A stretch of 9,481 nt of DNA from Gammaproteobacteria bacterium (GTDB lineage: Bacteria; Pseudomonadota; Gammaproteobacteria; Competibacterales; Competibacteraceae). Location of the stretch: positions 1 through 9,481 of the forward strand of contig JAIFNF010000046.1 in assembly GCA_020047885.1 (NCBI GenBank), in the 5' to 3' direction. Both the position numbers and the translations under genes were made by a program. Positions 1-6,363 of the stretch are shown in pieces (position 1 is the first letter of the stretch; every line of letters begins with the position of its first letter). The notes beneath the pieces were generated by a model that saw nothing but the letters and a program-made list of their open reading frames with translations, had not been told where the DNA came from and ran no database searches.

Positions 1-2035
1 ACAGTTTGCGAAGGCCGCTGGTCATGCCGCCTTGTAACTTGTCCCCCAGAACTTTATGCGCCAGATGCGTGGCCGCCAGGTTAAAGCGGGTCGCGGCAGT
101 GACCCCGGCAAAATGGTTCGCCACCCAATCACCGATCCGCTGCGCCGTTTTGCCGCGCTGTTGACTGCGAACCTTCAGCATCATCGCCCCGGTGTTAATG
201 CCGACTGGGCAGGTCAGAGAACACAAGCTGTCGGCGGCGCAGGTTTCCAGACCCTGGTATTGATACGCCTCATGGATAGCTTGCAAACGGCTAGCGTCTT
301 CACCTGCCGCTTGTAACCGGGCGATTTCCCGCAACCCGACGATGCGCTGGCGCGGCGACAGGGTCAGGGCGCGGGAGGGGCAATTGGGTTCACAAAAGCC
401 GCATTCGATGCACTTGTCCACCAGCGGATCGACCGCGGCCATCGGCTTTATATTTTTAAGATGCGCCTCCGGGTCGTCGTTGAGGATCACGCCGGGATTA
501 AGCAGATGATGCGGATCGAATAACTCCTTAATCTCGCGCATTAATTGATACGCCTGCTTTCCCCATTCCAGTTCAACAAACGGCGCGATATTACGGCCGG
601 TGCCGTGTTCCGCCTTCAGCGAGCCGTCATACTGATGGACGATCATCCCGCACACATCATCCATAAACTGTTTATAACGCTGCGTTTCCGCCGGCTTGGA
701 GAAATCCGGGGTAATCACAAAATGCAGATTCCCTTCCAGCGCATGGCCGAAAATGATCGAGCCGGTATAGCCGTGCTGGTCGAACAGCCGTTGCAGATCC
801 AGGGTCATCGCCGCCAACTGGGGGACGGGAACCGCGACATCTTCGATGATGACCGTGGTGCCGGTCGCTCGCGCCGAACCGACCGATGGGAACAGGCCCT
901 GGCGGATCGCCCATAACTGGGTGAATTCTTCCGGCCGGTCGGTGAACTGAAACGGGAACAGGGTCGGCATGGCGGCGATGGAAGCGGTGATCGCCTCGAC
1001 CTGAGTCTGTAGATTCACCGGATTCGCCGCCCGGGTTTCCACCAACAAAGCCGCGGCGGTTTCCGGCAATTCCTTGAAATAAGGTGGCATTCCCGCCTTG
1101 TTTTCCACCGAGCGGATCGAGGCTCGATCCATCAGTTCCACTGCGGCAACCGGCTGGGTTTTCAGCACCGCCACCGCTTCGCAGGCGGTCTGAATATCAG
1201 GGAAAATCATCAGCGCCGTGGCTTTGTGGCTGTGTTCTTCGACGGTGTGATAAGTGATCTCGGCGATGAACCCCAGCGTACCTTCGGAACCGATCATTAA
1301 GTGCTGGAGGATTTCAAAGGGATCCTGGTAATCCACCAGCGCGTTGAGGCTGTAGCCACAGGTGTTCTTGATTTTGAACTTCTTACGGATGCGCTCGGCT
1401 AGCGTGACCTCGGCGCGGGTGCGCTGACCGAGTTCGGCGAGTTGGGCGAGTAAGGCACCGTGACTGAGGCTAAACGCTTCACGACTGGCGGGATCAGCGG
1501 TATCCAGAATCGCGCCGTCCGCCAAAATCACCCGCATACTTTTCACAGTCTGATAACTGTTCTGCGCCGTGCCGCAACACATCCCGCTGGCGTTATTGGC
1601 CGCGATGCCACCGATCCAACAAGTGTTGATCGAGGCCGGATCCGGGCCGATCTTGCGCTGATAGGGTGCCAGATAGCGGTTGGCGTGACCGCCGATAATG
1701 CCCGGTTGCAGAGTGATCGTCGCGGCATCCTGACCGATTTGCCAATGCCGCCAGCTATCGCCTAATTGCAGCAACACCGAATCGGTCACCGCTTGCCCGG
1801 ACAGACTGGTGCCGGCGGCGCGAAAGGTCACCGGCGTTTCATGTTGGTGGGCCAGCGCCAGAATCCGCTGCATCTCGGCTTCACTCTCGACCCGCACGAC
1901 CAGTTGCGGAATCAGTCGGTAGAGACTGGCATCGGTGCCATAAGCGAGAGTCCGCAAAGGATCGCTGATCAGGCGTGTTTCGGGAATAAATTGCCGGAGA
2001 TCGCGGTGCAGTTGTTCATGGGCATTCGGTAACAT
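1..2035 (-). CDS. dld: D-lactate dehydrogenase, FAD and 4Fe-4S containing (Dld-II type), C-terminus outside window
   Basis: Likely oxidises D-lactate to pyruvate and passes electrons through FAD and iron-sulfur clusters to the respiratory chain at the inner membrane. The frame is open from the ATG at 2035 to the window edge (678 residues). The family usually has roughly 900-1000 residues, so the C-terminal cysteine-rich part is missing here. Seen in order: a PCMH-type FAD-binding domain with FRAAGTSLSGQAV (71-83), IGPDPASIN (129-137) and GSEGTLG (249-255); an FAD-oxidase C domain with HALEGNLHF (431-439) and HGTGRN (477-482); then 4Fe-4S ligands C542, C545, C548 and C552-P, and a second set C599, C605 and C609-P. 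The start is preceded by ACGAGG about 11 bases upstream, and no closer in-frame start is visible. It is the last visible gene of the lld operon, 144 bases after lldG. The same architecture occurs in YdiJ-like 2-hydroxyacid dehydrogenases, so the D-lactate assignment rests largely on context. Confidence 0.9.
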   Translation of the reverse strand, partial: MLPNAHEQLHRDLRQFIPETRLISDPLRTLAYGTDASLYRLIPQLVVRVESEAEMQRILALAHQHETPVTFRAAGTSLSGQAVTDSVLLQLGDSWRHWQIGQDAATITLQPGIIGGHANRYLAPYQRKIGPDPASINTCWIGGIAANNASGMCCGTAQNSYQTVKSMRVILADGAILDTADPASREAFSLSHGALLAQLAELGQRTRAEVTLAERIRKKFKIKNTCGYSLNALVDYQDPFEILQHLMIGSEGTLGFIAEITYHTVEEHSHKATALMIFPDIQTACEAVAVLKTQPVAAVELMDRASIRSVENKAGMPPYFKELPETAAALLVETRAANPVNLQTQVEAITASIAAMPTLFPFQFTDRPEEFTQLWAIRQGLFPSVGSARATGTTVIIEDVAVPVPQLAAMTLDLQRLFDQHGYTGSIIFGHALEGNLHFVITPDFSKPAETQRYKQFMDDVCGMIVHQYDGSLKAEHGTGRNIAPFVELEWGKQAYQLMREIKELFDPHHLLNPGVILNDDPEAHLKNIKPMAAVDPLVDKCIECGFCEPNCPSRALTLSPRQRIVGLREIARLQAAGEDASRLQAIHEAYQYQGLETCAADSLCSLTCPVGINTGAMMLKVRSQQRGKTAQRIGDWVANHFAGVTAATRFNLAATHLAHKVLGDKLQGGMTSGLRKL

Positions 2036-2179
2036 CGGTCGTTCATCCTCGTTTTGGTCATGAGCGCCCCGGACAAAGCAGCGCGCTATTTTTTTGGTGA
2101 TGACTCACCCGTCCTCTCCAAAAAAGGGGGAGAAGAAAAGGGCATAAAAGTGGTGTGACAGGGGGAAATACGGAGCGGT
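2036..2179 (-). other. lldG-dld intergenic spacer with a small hairpin
   Basis: This 144-base gap is the only real spacer inside the otherwise overlapping operon. It holds an inverted repeat, GGTGA (2096-2100) and TCACC (2105-2109) around a 4-base centre, flanked by a run of seven T on the plus strand. On the transcribed (minus) strand the hairpin is followed by A's, not T's, so it is not a standard terminator. An A+G-rich stretch lies at 2118-2140. A TTTTGGTCA half-site resembling part of the lldR operator is at 2052-2060. No convincing promoter hexamers were found, so dld is probably co-transcribed, possibly with processing or altered translation at this point. Confidence 0.4.
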
Positions 2180-2833
2180 TTAGCCGTCGAGAATCAGCAC
2201 CACTAATTCCTTGGGACCGTGTACGCCAAAGGTTAAAACCAATTCAATATCGGCGGTTTTAGATGGGCCAGAGATGAGTAGAACATTGGTCGGCATCTGC
2301 TCCCGCCAATGCTCACGGGCAATGGCTTGCGCCAGGGAATCGTGGATTTTAGCAGCGTCCAGCACGGCAATATGCAGCGCTGGCGCGAGAGACATCAGGC
2401 GCGGTTCATCAGCATCCGGCCACAAAATCAAGGCGCCCACATCGGCGAGACCGCCCTGCGTTGAGGTGATGCTGGCGTCAATGCTGAACAGGCGTTCCTT
2501 GCTCTGCTCAACAGCTTCGGTATAACCCACCAAGGGCGGCAAATCACCTTCCCAGGCTGCCGCTAACGTCTCGCCAATCAGGGTAGCTGGCGCATAAAGC
2601 AGGCCGTTTAATTCCCGTTTACGCAGAACTTTTTTGAGCGCATCAACCCAATCGGCTGGGTGAGTGACGACGACTTCAGTGTGCATGGTTTCCATGCGCT
2701 GCTTGAGTTGCGCTATTCGCTGCGCACGACTCAGTTCAACTTCCGCTAATGCGCCAGGTTCGGGAGTAACCACCACGTCTTGCGGCGCACTGACCCGGAG
2801 TCTTGTCAAAATATTACTGCGAGCGTTACTCAT
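2180..2833 (-). CDS. lldG: L-lactate utilization protein LldG/LutC (LUD domain)
   Basis: Third subunit of the LldEFG (LutABC) complex that oxidises L-lactate to pyruvate; its exact role within the complex is not settled. The protein has 217 residues, normal for the YkgG/LutC family. Family signatures visible are SITSTQGGLADVGAL (121-135) and, near the C-terminus, SGPSKTADIELVLTFGVHGP (188-207). An N-terminal charged helix-rich segment (about 32-72) precedes the fold. No signal peptide or membrane segment is seen, so it is cytoplasmic. The start at 2833 is chosen over an upstream in-frame ATG (2881) because AAGGGG lies 7 bases before it and because it overlaps the lldF stop as ATGAGTAA, an 8-base overlap typical of translational coupling. 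Confidence 0.95.
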   Translation of the reverse strand: MSNARSNILTRLRVSAPQDVVVTPEPGALAEVELSRAQRIAQLKQRMETMHTEVVVTHPADWVDALKKVLRKRELNGLLYAPATLIGETLAAAWEGDLPPLVGYTEAVEQSKERLFSIDASITSTQGGLADVGALILWPDADEPRLMSLAPALHIAVLDAAKIHDSLAQAIAREHWREQMPTNVLLISGPSKTADIELVLTFGVHGPKELVVLILDG

Positions 2834-4268
2834 CACGAAGCCCCTTTTCTTTAGCCAGTGTGTGCAAACTCTTGGCGGCAAATTTTGGCAAGATTCTGGA
2901 TTGGCTCCAGTATTTCAACAAGCCCACTTTGGGCAATTTCGGCAGTTGTGAACCGATTAGTCCCAGTAATTTGGCGCTCAAGGCATTCGCCCAGGGCATC
3001 ACATTATTCAATGCCCAGCCTTTCCAGGTCAGACTTTCTGTAGCGTTCGCTTTATAACCGTGGCCTTTGACTGAATGCGGCGCATCGGCTTTCTGGTAAG
3101 ATTCGTTACGCAAGCGGCGCAGAATGTCGATAATCGGAATCTTGACCGGGCAGACTTCTTCACAGGCTCCGCAAAAGGTGGAAGCCGTCGCCATGGCTCC
3201 GGCATTCGCCAAGCCTTCGATTTGTGGCGTCAAAATTGAGCCAATTGGGCCGGGATAAACATAGCCGTAAGCGTGCCCCCCGAGTCGGGTATACACCGGA
3301 CAATGATTCAAACAGGCGCCACAGCGGATACATTTCAAAGTTTCCCGCAATTCCGGATCCGCCCAGATTTTTGAGCGGCCATTATCGAGTAGCACCAGAT
3401 GGACTTCCCTGGGGCCATCTTTCTCACCCGGTTTGCGCGGAGACGTAATCATATTGAAATAGGTCGTGATCAACTGGCCGGTGGCGGAACCGGTCAGCAG
3501 GCGCAACAAGGGCGGCACATCGTCCAGGCGTTCGACGACTTTCTCCAAACCCATCACAGCGATATGGACCGGCGGTGCCGTCGTACACATCCGGCCATTG
3601 CCTTCGTTTTCCACCAGACACAGCGTGCCGGTTTCCGCCACGGCAAAATTGACGCCACTCACCCCCACTTCACCGGCAAAGAACTTTTCGCGTAATACCT
3701 TGCGGGCGATGGCGTTGAGTTCTTCAACCACTTCCGTGTAGGGGGTATCAGGGATTTTTTCGTGAAACAGCCGGGCAATTTGATCGCGATTTTTATGAAT
3801 CGCCGGGACGATAATATGCGAGGGCGTTTCGTGATCCAGTTGAATAATGTATTCACCTAAATCAGTTTCCAGCGCCTCAATATGATGTTCCTCCAGGAAA
3901 TGATTAAGGTGCATTTCCTCCGACACCATCGACTTCCCTTTGATAACGCGACTGGCGTGATGGCGCTGAATGATTTCCAGACAAATCTCACAGGCTTCTG
4001 CCGGAGTTTCTGCCCAATGCACCTGAATCCCGTTGGCCGTGCATTGCTTTTCCAGTTGCTCCAATAAATCCGGCAACTGCCGCAAAGCCCGTTGGCGAAT
4101 TTCATCGCCTTTCGCGCGTAATTGCTCAAAAGCGACGGGGTCAGAAAATAAAGTCCGGCGTCTTAAACCCAGTGTATCCATCGCATTGCGCAGATTGCGG
4201 CGCAATTGCGGATCGTTAAGGGCTTTAGTGAAATTTTTGGAGAAATTAACGACGGCTGGATTACCCAT
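2826..4268 (-). CDS. lldF: L-lactate utilization iron-sulfur protein LldF/LutB
   Basis: Iron-sulfur subunit of the LldEFG L-lactate oxidising complex, probably the electron carrier between lactate oxidation and the respiratory chain. The 480-residue length fits the family (about 470-490). The N-terminal two thirds is a LUD-type domain with the conserved segment GVNFAVAETGTLCLVENEG (205-223). A ferredoxin-like part follows with CIRCGACLNHCP (C313, C316, C319, C323) and CGACEEVCP (C366, C369, C373), ligands for two 4Fe-4S clusters. The motif YPGPIGSILTP (338-348) between them is characteristic. The ATG at 4268 is chosen because GGGAG is 7 bases upstream and the homologous N-terminus begins near here; a longer in-frame start (4343) would lie deep in lldE. 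It overlaps lldE by 8 bases (ATGGGTAA) and lldG by 8 bases. Confidence 0.96.
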   Translation of the reverse strand: MGNPAVVNFSKNFTKALNDPQLRRNLRNAMDTLGLRRRTLFSDPVAFEQLRAKGDEIRQRALRQLPDLLEQLEKQCTANGIQVHWAETPAEACEICLEIIQRHHASRVIKGKSMVSEEMHLNHFLEEHHIEALETDLGEYIIQLDHETPSHIIVPAIHKNRDQIARLFHEKIPDTPYTEVVEELNAIARKVLREKFFAGEVGVSGVNFAVAETGTLCLVENEGNGRMCTTAPPVHIAVMGLEKVVERLDDVPPLLRLLTGSATGQLITTYFNMITSPRKPGEKDGPREVHLVLLDNGRSKIWADPELRETLKCIRCGACLNHCPVYTRLGGHAYGYVYPGPIGSILTPQIEGLANAGAMATASTFCGACEEVCPVKIPIIDILRRLRNESYQKADAPHSVKGHGYKANATESLTWKGWALNNVMPWANALSAKLLGLIGSQLPKLPKVGLLKYWSQSRILPKFAAKSLHTLAKEKGLRDE

Positions 4269-5001
4269 GAACGCGCTCCCGGATAAATTCGGCAATATGT
4301 TTTGCGGGAATGGGACTCTTCTGATAACCCAGTGCGCCGCCAATATGCATCAGGCAGCCGCAATCACCGGACAACACCATACTGGCGCCGGTCTGCTCAA
4401 TATCTGCCACCTTATCGTTGACCATCGCCGAGGATAAATCGGCCTGCTTGACCGAGAACGAACCGCCGAAACCACAGCATTCCCGCTCACGCTGCAATTC
4501 AACCAACTCCACATTTTTCAACTGGCGCAGCAGGGCTTTGGAATAATCAATCACGCGCATTTCCCGTAGGGCGCTACAGGACGAATGCCAGGTCACTTTA
4601 ATCGGGGGGCCGCAGTCTTCAAGTTGAATGTCCAGTACCGTGACCAGAAACTCGGTCAGCTCAATCACCCGACTGGAAAAGCGCTGGACTTCCGCAGCTT
4701 CAGGTTGATCGGCAAACAGCTTGGGATAGTGATGTTTCAGCATCCCGCCGCAGGAACCGGAGGGAACCACAATCGGATGGTCATGGGGAAAGGCTTTCAA
4801 TTGCTGCCGGGCGACTTTCCGCGCTTCTTCGGGAAAACCGGAGTTATAAGCTGGTTGGCCGCAACAACTTTGCTGCTGGGGAAAGAGAACTTCGATCCCT
4901 TCGCGCTGAATTAACTCGATGCCGGCCATTCCCGCCTGGGGATAACACAGATCGATGAGACAAGTACCGAAGTAATACACCTTCCGGGGACGGATGGGCA
5001 T
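4261..5001 (-). CDS. lldE: L-lactate utilization protein LldE/LutA, cysteine-rich CCG-domain subunit
   Basis: First gene of the operon and a subunit of the LldEFG L-lactate dehydrogenase. It resembles the cysteine-rich (CCG) subunit of heterodisulfide reductase and glycolate oxidase (GlcF), a fold that in relatives holds an iron-sulfur cluster. It has 246 residues, normal length. There are two CCG-type modules: module 1 has FGTC (11-14), SCCGQP (45-50) and SGSCGGM (81-87); module 2 has HSSC (139-142), ECCGFGGSFS (174-183) and SGDCGCLMHIGG (211-222). No signal peptide is seen. The ATG at 5001 is supported by AGGAAGG 5-11 bases upstream and by the typical N-terminus VYYFGTC. Longer in-frame starts reach into the operator region and are rejected. 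Expression is probably repressed by LldR at the divergent control region. Confidence 0.96.
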   Translation of the reverse strand: MPIRPRKVYYFGTCLIDLCYPQAGMAGIELIQREGIEVLFPQQQSCCGQPAYNSGFPEEARKVARQQLKAFPHDHPIVVPSGSCGGMLKHHYPKLFADQPEAAEVQRFSSRVIELTEFLVTVLDIQLEDCGPPIKVTWHSSCSALREMRVIDYSKALLRQLKNVELVELQRERECCGFGGSFSVKQADLSSAMVNDKVADIEQTGASMVLSGDCGCLMHIGGALGYQKSPIPAKHIAEFIRERVHG

Positions 5002-5043
5002 AGTGACCTTCCTGCTTCGACTTTGGTGGTTAATGTCGCCTGT

Positions 5044-5075
5044 GTGCAGTGGGACGTATCCCGTGGACTCAGCAC
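5044..5075 (-). other. Possible hairpin in lldE 5' leader
   Basis: If transcription starts near 5143, the lldE mRNA has a leader of about 140 bases. Read on the minus strand, it can fold into GTGC/GCAC (5072-5075 with 5044-5047), AGT/ACT (5067-5069 with 5048-5050) and GGGA/TCCC (5059-5062 with 5051-5054), closed by a TACG loop. Bulges of 2 and 4 bases sit on one side only. It has no T-run and no match to a riboswitch class I know. It may be chance. Confidence 0.2.
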
Positions 5076-5127
5076 TACGGCGGCTTGTTGTTGTACCTGC
5101 TTGACCCCATTCGTCGTGAACGAACGC

Positions 5128-5150
5128 TTTGGTCATTTGGTCTGACCAAA
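5128..5150. promoter_or_regulatory. Operator 1, putative LldR binding site
   Basis: The core TTTGGTCTGACCAAA (5136-5150) is a perfect palindrome with 7-bp arms around one central base (5143). It matches the TGGTCNGACCA pattern recognised by FadR/PdhR/LldR-type GntR regulators. An extra TTTGGT half-site (5128-5133) lies directly upstream on the plus strand. The core touches the inferred lldE -10 box and covers its expected start site, a position suited to repression. A near-copy lies 54 bp away. Confidence 0.8.
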
Positions 5151-5178
5151 GAATAGCAATGGATTTTCTGGTTTGCAA
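5150..5178 (-). promoter_or_regulatory. Putative sigma70 promoter of the lldEFG-dld operon
   Basis: On the minus strand, TTGCAA (5173-5178) serves as the -35 box and TATTCT (5150-5155) as the -10 box, separated by exactly 17 bases. Each matches the consensus at four of six positions. The expected start is near 5143, the centre of operator 1, so a bound LldR dimer would block initiation. Operator 2 lies upstream, at about -50 to -60. Confidence 0.5.
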
Positions 5179-5181
5179 TAG

Positions 5182-5204
5182 TTTGGTAACATGGTCTGAC
5201 CAAA
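5182..5204. promoter_or_regulatory. Operator 2, putative LldR binding site
   Basis: The core TGGTCTGACCA (5192-5202) is identical to the core of operator 1 and is again preceded by a TTTGGT half-site (5182-5187). Over 23 bp the two sites share 20 positions. The centres (5143 and 5197) are 54 bp apart, close to five helical turns. This site lies immediately upstream of the inferred lldR -35 box, suggesting autoregulation. Confidence 0.78.
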
Positions 5205-5208
5205 AAAA

Positions 5209-5235
5209 TTGGACGCTGGAAACCTGCGCTATAAA
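5209..5235 (+). promoter_or_regulatory. Putative lldR promoter
   Basis: TTGGAC (5209-5214) and TATAAA (5230-5235) form possible -35 and -10 boxes. The 15-base spacer is shorter than the ideal 17, so the -35 assignment is weak; the TATAAA box is the better element. The expected start is near 5242, giving a leader of about 65 bases before lldR. It lies just beyond operator 2. Confidence 0.4.
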
Positions 5236-5292
5236 CGATGCCGGCGTCGTGGTATCCTGATGAAGGATGCTGCATAGCATCAATAGTGCAAA

Positions 5293-5298
5293 ACGAGG
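5293..5298 (+). promoter_or_regulatory. Ribosome binding site deciding the lldR start
   Basis: ACGAGG ends 8 bases before the GTG at 5307 but 20 bases before the ATG at 5319. Spacing therefore favours the GTG start, although the protein family alignment would be satisfied by the ATG. Confidence 0.5.
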
Positions 5299-5306
5299 TT
5301 TACTGC

Positions 5307-6101
5307 GTGGGTCATGTCATGCCATTTCAAACGATTAACCCGCCGAAAGTCGCGGATGTCATCGTCAGTCAGATTGAACAGTTAATCCTGGAGGGCGTGC
5401 TGAAACCGGGTGAGCGGCTGCTGCCCGAACGGGAACTGGCGCAAGAGATGAATGTGTCGCGCCCCTCGTTGCGTGAAGCGATTACGACGCTGAAATCGAG
5501 AGGGCTATTAAAGAGTGCGCGGGGGGGCCGACCTTATGTCGTGGACATCATCGCACCGACCCTGACGGATCCCTTGATCGAGCTGCTCAAAAATCATCCC
5601 AATGCCATGTTTGACGTGCTGGAAATGCGCCACGCGCTGGAAGAAGTAGCCGCGTACTTCGCCGCGCTGCGTGCTACTGAAGCGGATCGGGAAATTTTGC
5701 GCCGCCGGTTTGCCACGTTGGAAGCGATTCAGCAGGGTGAACATGAACCGCAACATGACTCGATTGCGGATGCTAATTTTCACCTCGCTATCGCCGACGC
5801 TTCGCACAATGTGGCGCTGATCCATGTCATGCGCGGCCTGTTTAACCTGCTGTTGAGCCATATCTGCCGGTCGCTGGAGCGGCTCTATACCCGCGAAAGC
5901 AGTTATGTCATCGTCCATTCCCAACATCGGGCGATCTTGAACGCGATCCTGGAACGGGACCCGGAAGCCGCCCGCCAGGCTGCTCACCTGCATCTCACCT
6001 TCGTTGAAACCACCTTGCGCGAACTCGATGAAGAAGCGACCCGGCAGGAACGCTCGCAGCGCCGTTTGTACAACGCGCCGGTGTTGGAAGCCAGCGTCTA
6101 G
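5307..6101 (+). CDS. lldR: GntR/FCD-family transcriptional regulator, probable lactate-responsive LldR
   Basis: DNA-binding regulator divergent from the lactate operon, probably a repressor relieved by lactate. It has 264 residues from GTG 5307, or 260 from ATG 5319. The N-terminal winged helix-turn-helix (about 12-78) contains PPKVADVIVSQIEQLILEG (12-30) and LLPERELAQEMNVSRPSLRE (38-57), very like PdhR and FadR. The FCD ligand domain (about 100-240) has the usual metal or effector residues D155, H159, H207 and probably H229. The TGGTCTGACCA operators upstream suit this subfamily. GTG 5307 is chosen for its RBS spacing; M5 (ATG 5319) aligns with the start of PdhR as I recall it. The alternative assignment is a PdhR-type pyruvate sensor, but position next to lldE favours lactate. 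It is followed by a terminator at 6219-6238. Confidence 0.88.
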   Translation: MGHVMPFQTINPPKVADVIVSQIEQLILEGVLKPGERLLPERELAQEMNVSRPSLREAITTLKSRGLLKSARGGRPYVVDIIAPTLTDPLIELLKNHPNAMFDVLEMRHALEEVAAYFAALRATEADREILRRRFATLEAIQQGEHEPQHDSIADANFHLAIADASHNVALIHVMRGLFNLLLSHICRSLERLYTRESSYVIVHSQHRAILNAILERDPEAARQAAHLHLTFVETTLRELDEEATRQERSQRRLYNAPVLEASV

Positions 6102-6194
6102 CGACGAACCTGACCGGACAAGGAAACGCTGTTTGATCGTCAGTACGCTAACAGTCTGTCAGGTATACTGCCCACCGTCATAACTTGACCTTTT

Positions 6195-6267
6195 TAACCG
6201 CCAAGACGCCAAGGTCGCCCAGCGTCTTCGCTGGTTTTAATCTGCGTTCATCTGCGTTCATCTGCGG
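6195..6267. repeat. Dispersed intergenic repeat with tandem TCTGCGTTCA units
   Basis: A non-coding element between the convergent lldR and ppgK genes. It begins with TAACCGCCAAGACGCCAAGG (6195-6214), which contains two CGCCAAG units, and ends with TCTGCGTTCA twice (6241-6250, 6251-6260) followed by a partial TCTGCGG (6261-6267). I recall paired 'ACCGCCAAGACGCCAAG' and 'ATCTGCGTTCATCTGCG' blocks as scattered intergenic repeats in several gammaproteobacterial genomes. That recollection cannot be tested here; the internal tandem structure is directly visible. Confidence 0.55.
6219..6238 (+). terminator. Rho-independent terminator of lldR
   Basis: CCAGCG (6219-6224) and CGCTGG (6229-6234) form a perfect 6-bp stem around the loop TCTT, followed at once by TTTT (6235-6238). 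It lies 118 bases after the lldR stop and faces the right way for lldR. On the minus strand the hairpin lacks a T-run, so it probably does not terminate ppgK. The rest of 6102-6363 shows no gene. Confidence 0.6.
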
Positions 6268-6363
6268 ATCACAATGTTCAGTTTATGGCAGTGCCAAGTA
6301 TAACGGTGTGTCGGGTGCTCTGCGCGAGGCGGGCGTGTTGCCGTGGTGAGTCTACGGGCGGAT

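Noticed and set aside
545..916. Plus-strand open frame of 123 codons
   Set aside because: It lies wholly antisense to the dld coding sequence, shows no recognisable family, and is explained as a shadow of the long minus-strand gene.
2096..2146. Terminator after lldG
   Set aside because: On the minus strand the candidate hairpins are weak or are followed by A's rather than T's, so they do not meet the rho-independent pattern.
4269..4343. N-terminal extension of LldF to the ATG at 4343
   Set aside because: It would overlap lldE by 83 bases. The ATG at 4268 has its own Shine-Dalgarno sequence and fits the family N-terminus.
5002..5283. N-terminal extension of LldE to the ATG at 5283
   Set aside because: The extension would translate the operators and promoter, has no family match, and the ATG at 5001 has a good ribosome binding site.
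6241..6267. CRISPR-like array
   Set aside because: The 10-bp units are directly tandem with no spacers and only about 2.7 copies, so this is a short tandem or dispersed repeat and not a CRISPR.
6274..6363. Small gene between the repeat and ppgK
   Set aside because: The only ATG frame there stops after eight codons and no ribosome binding site is visible.
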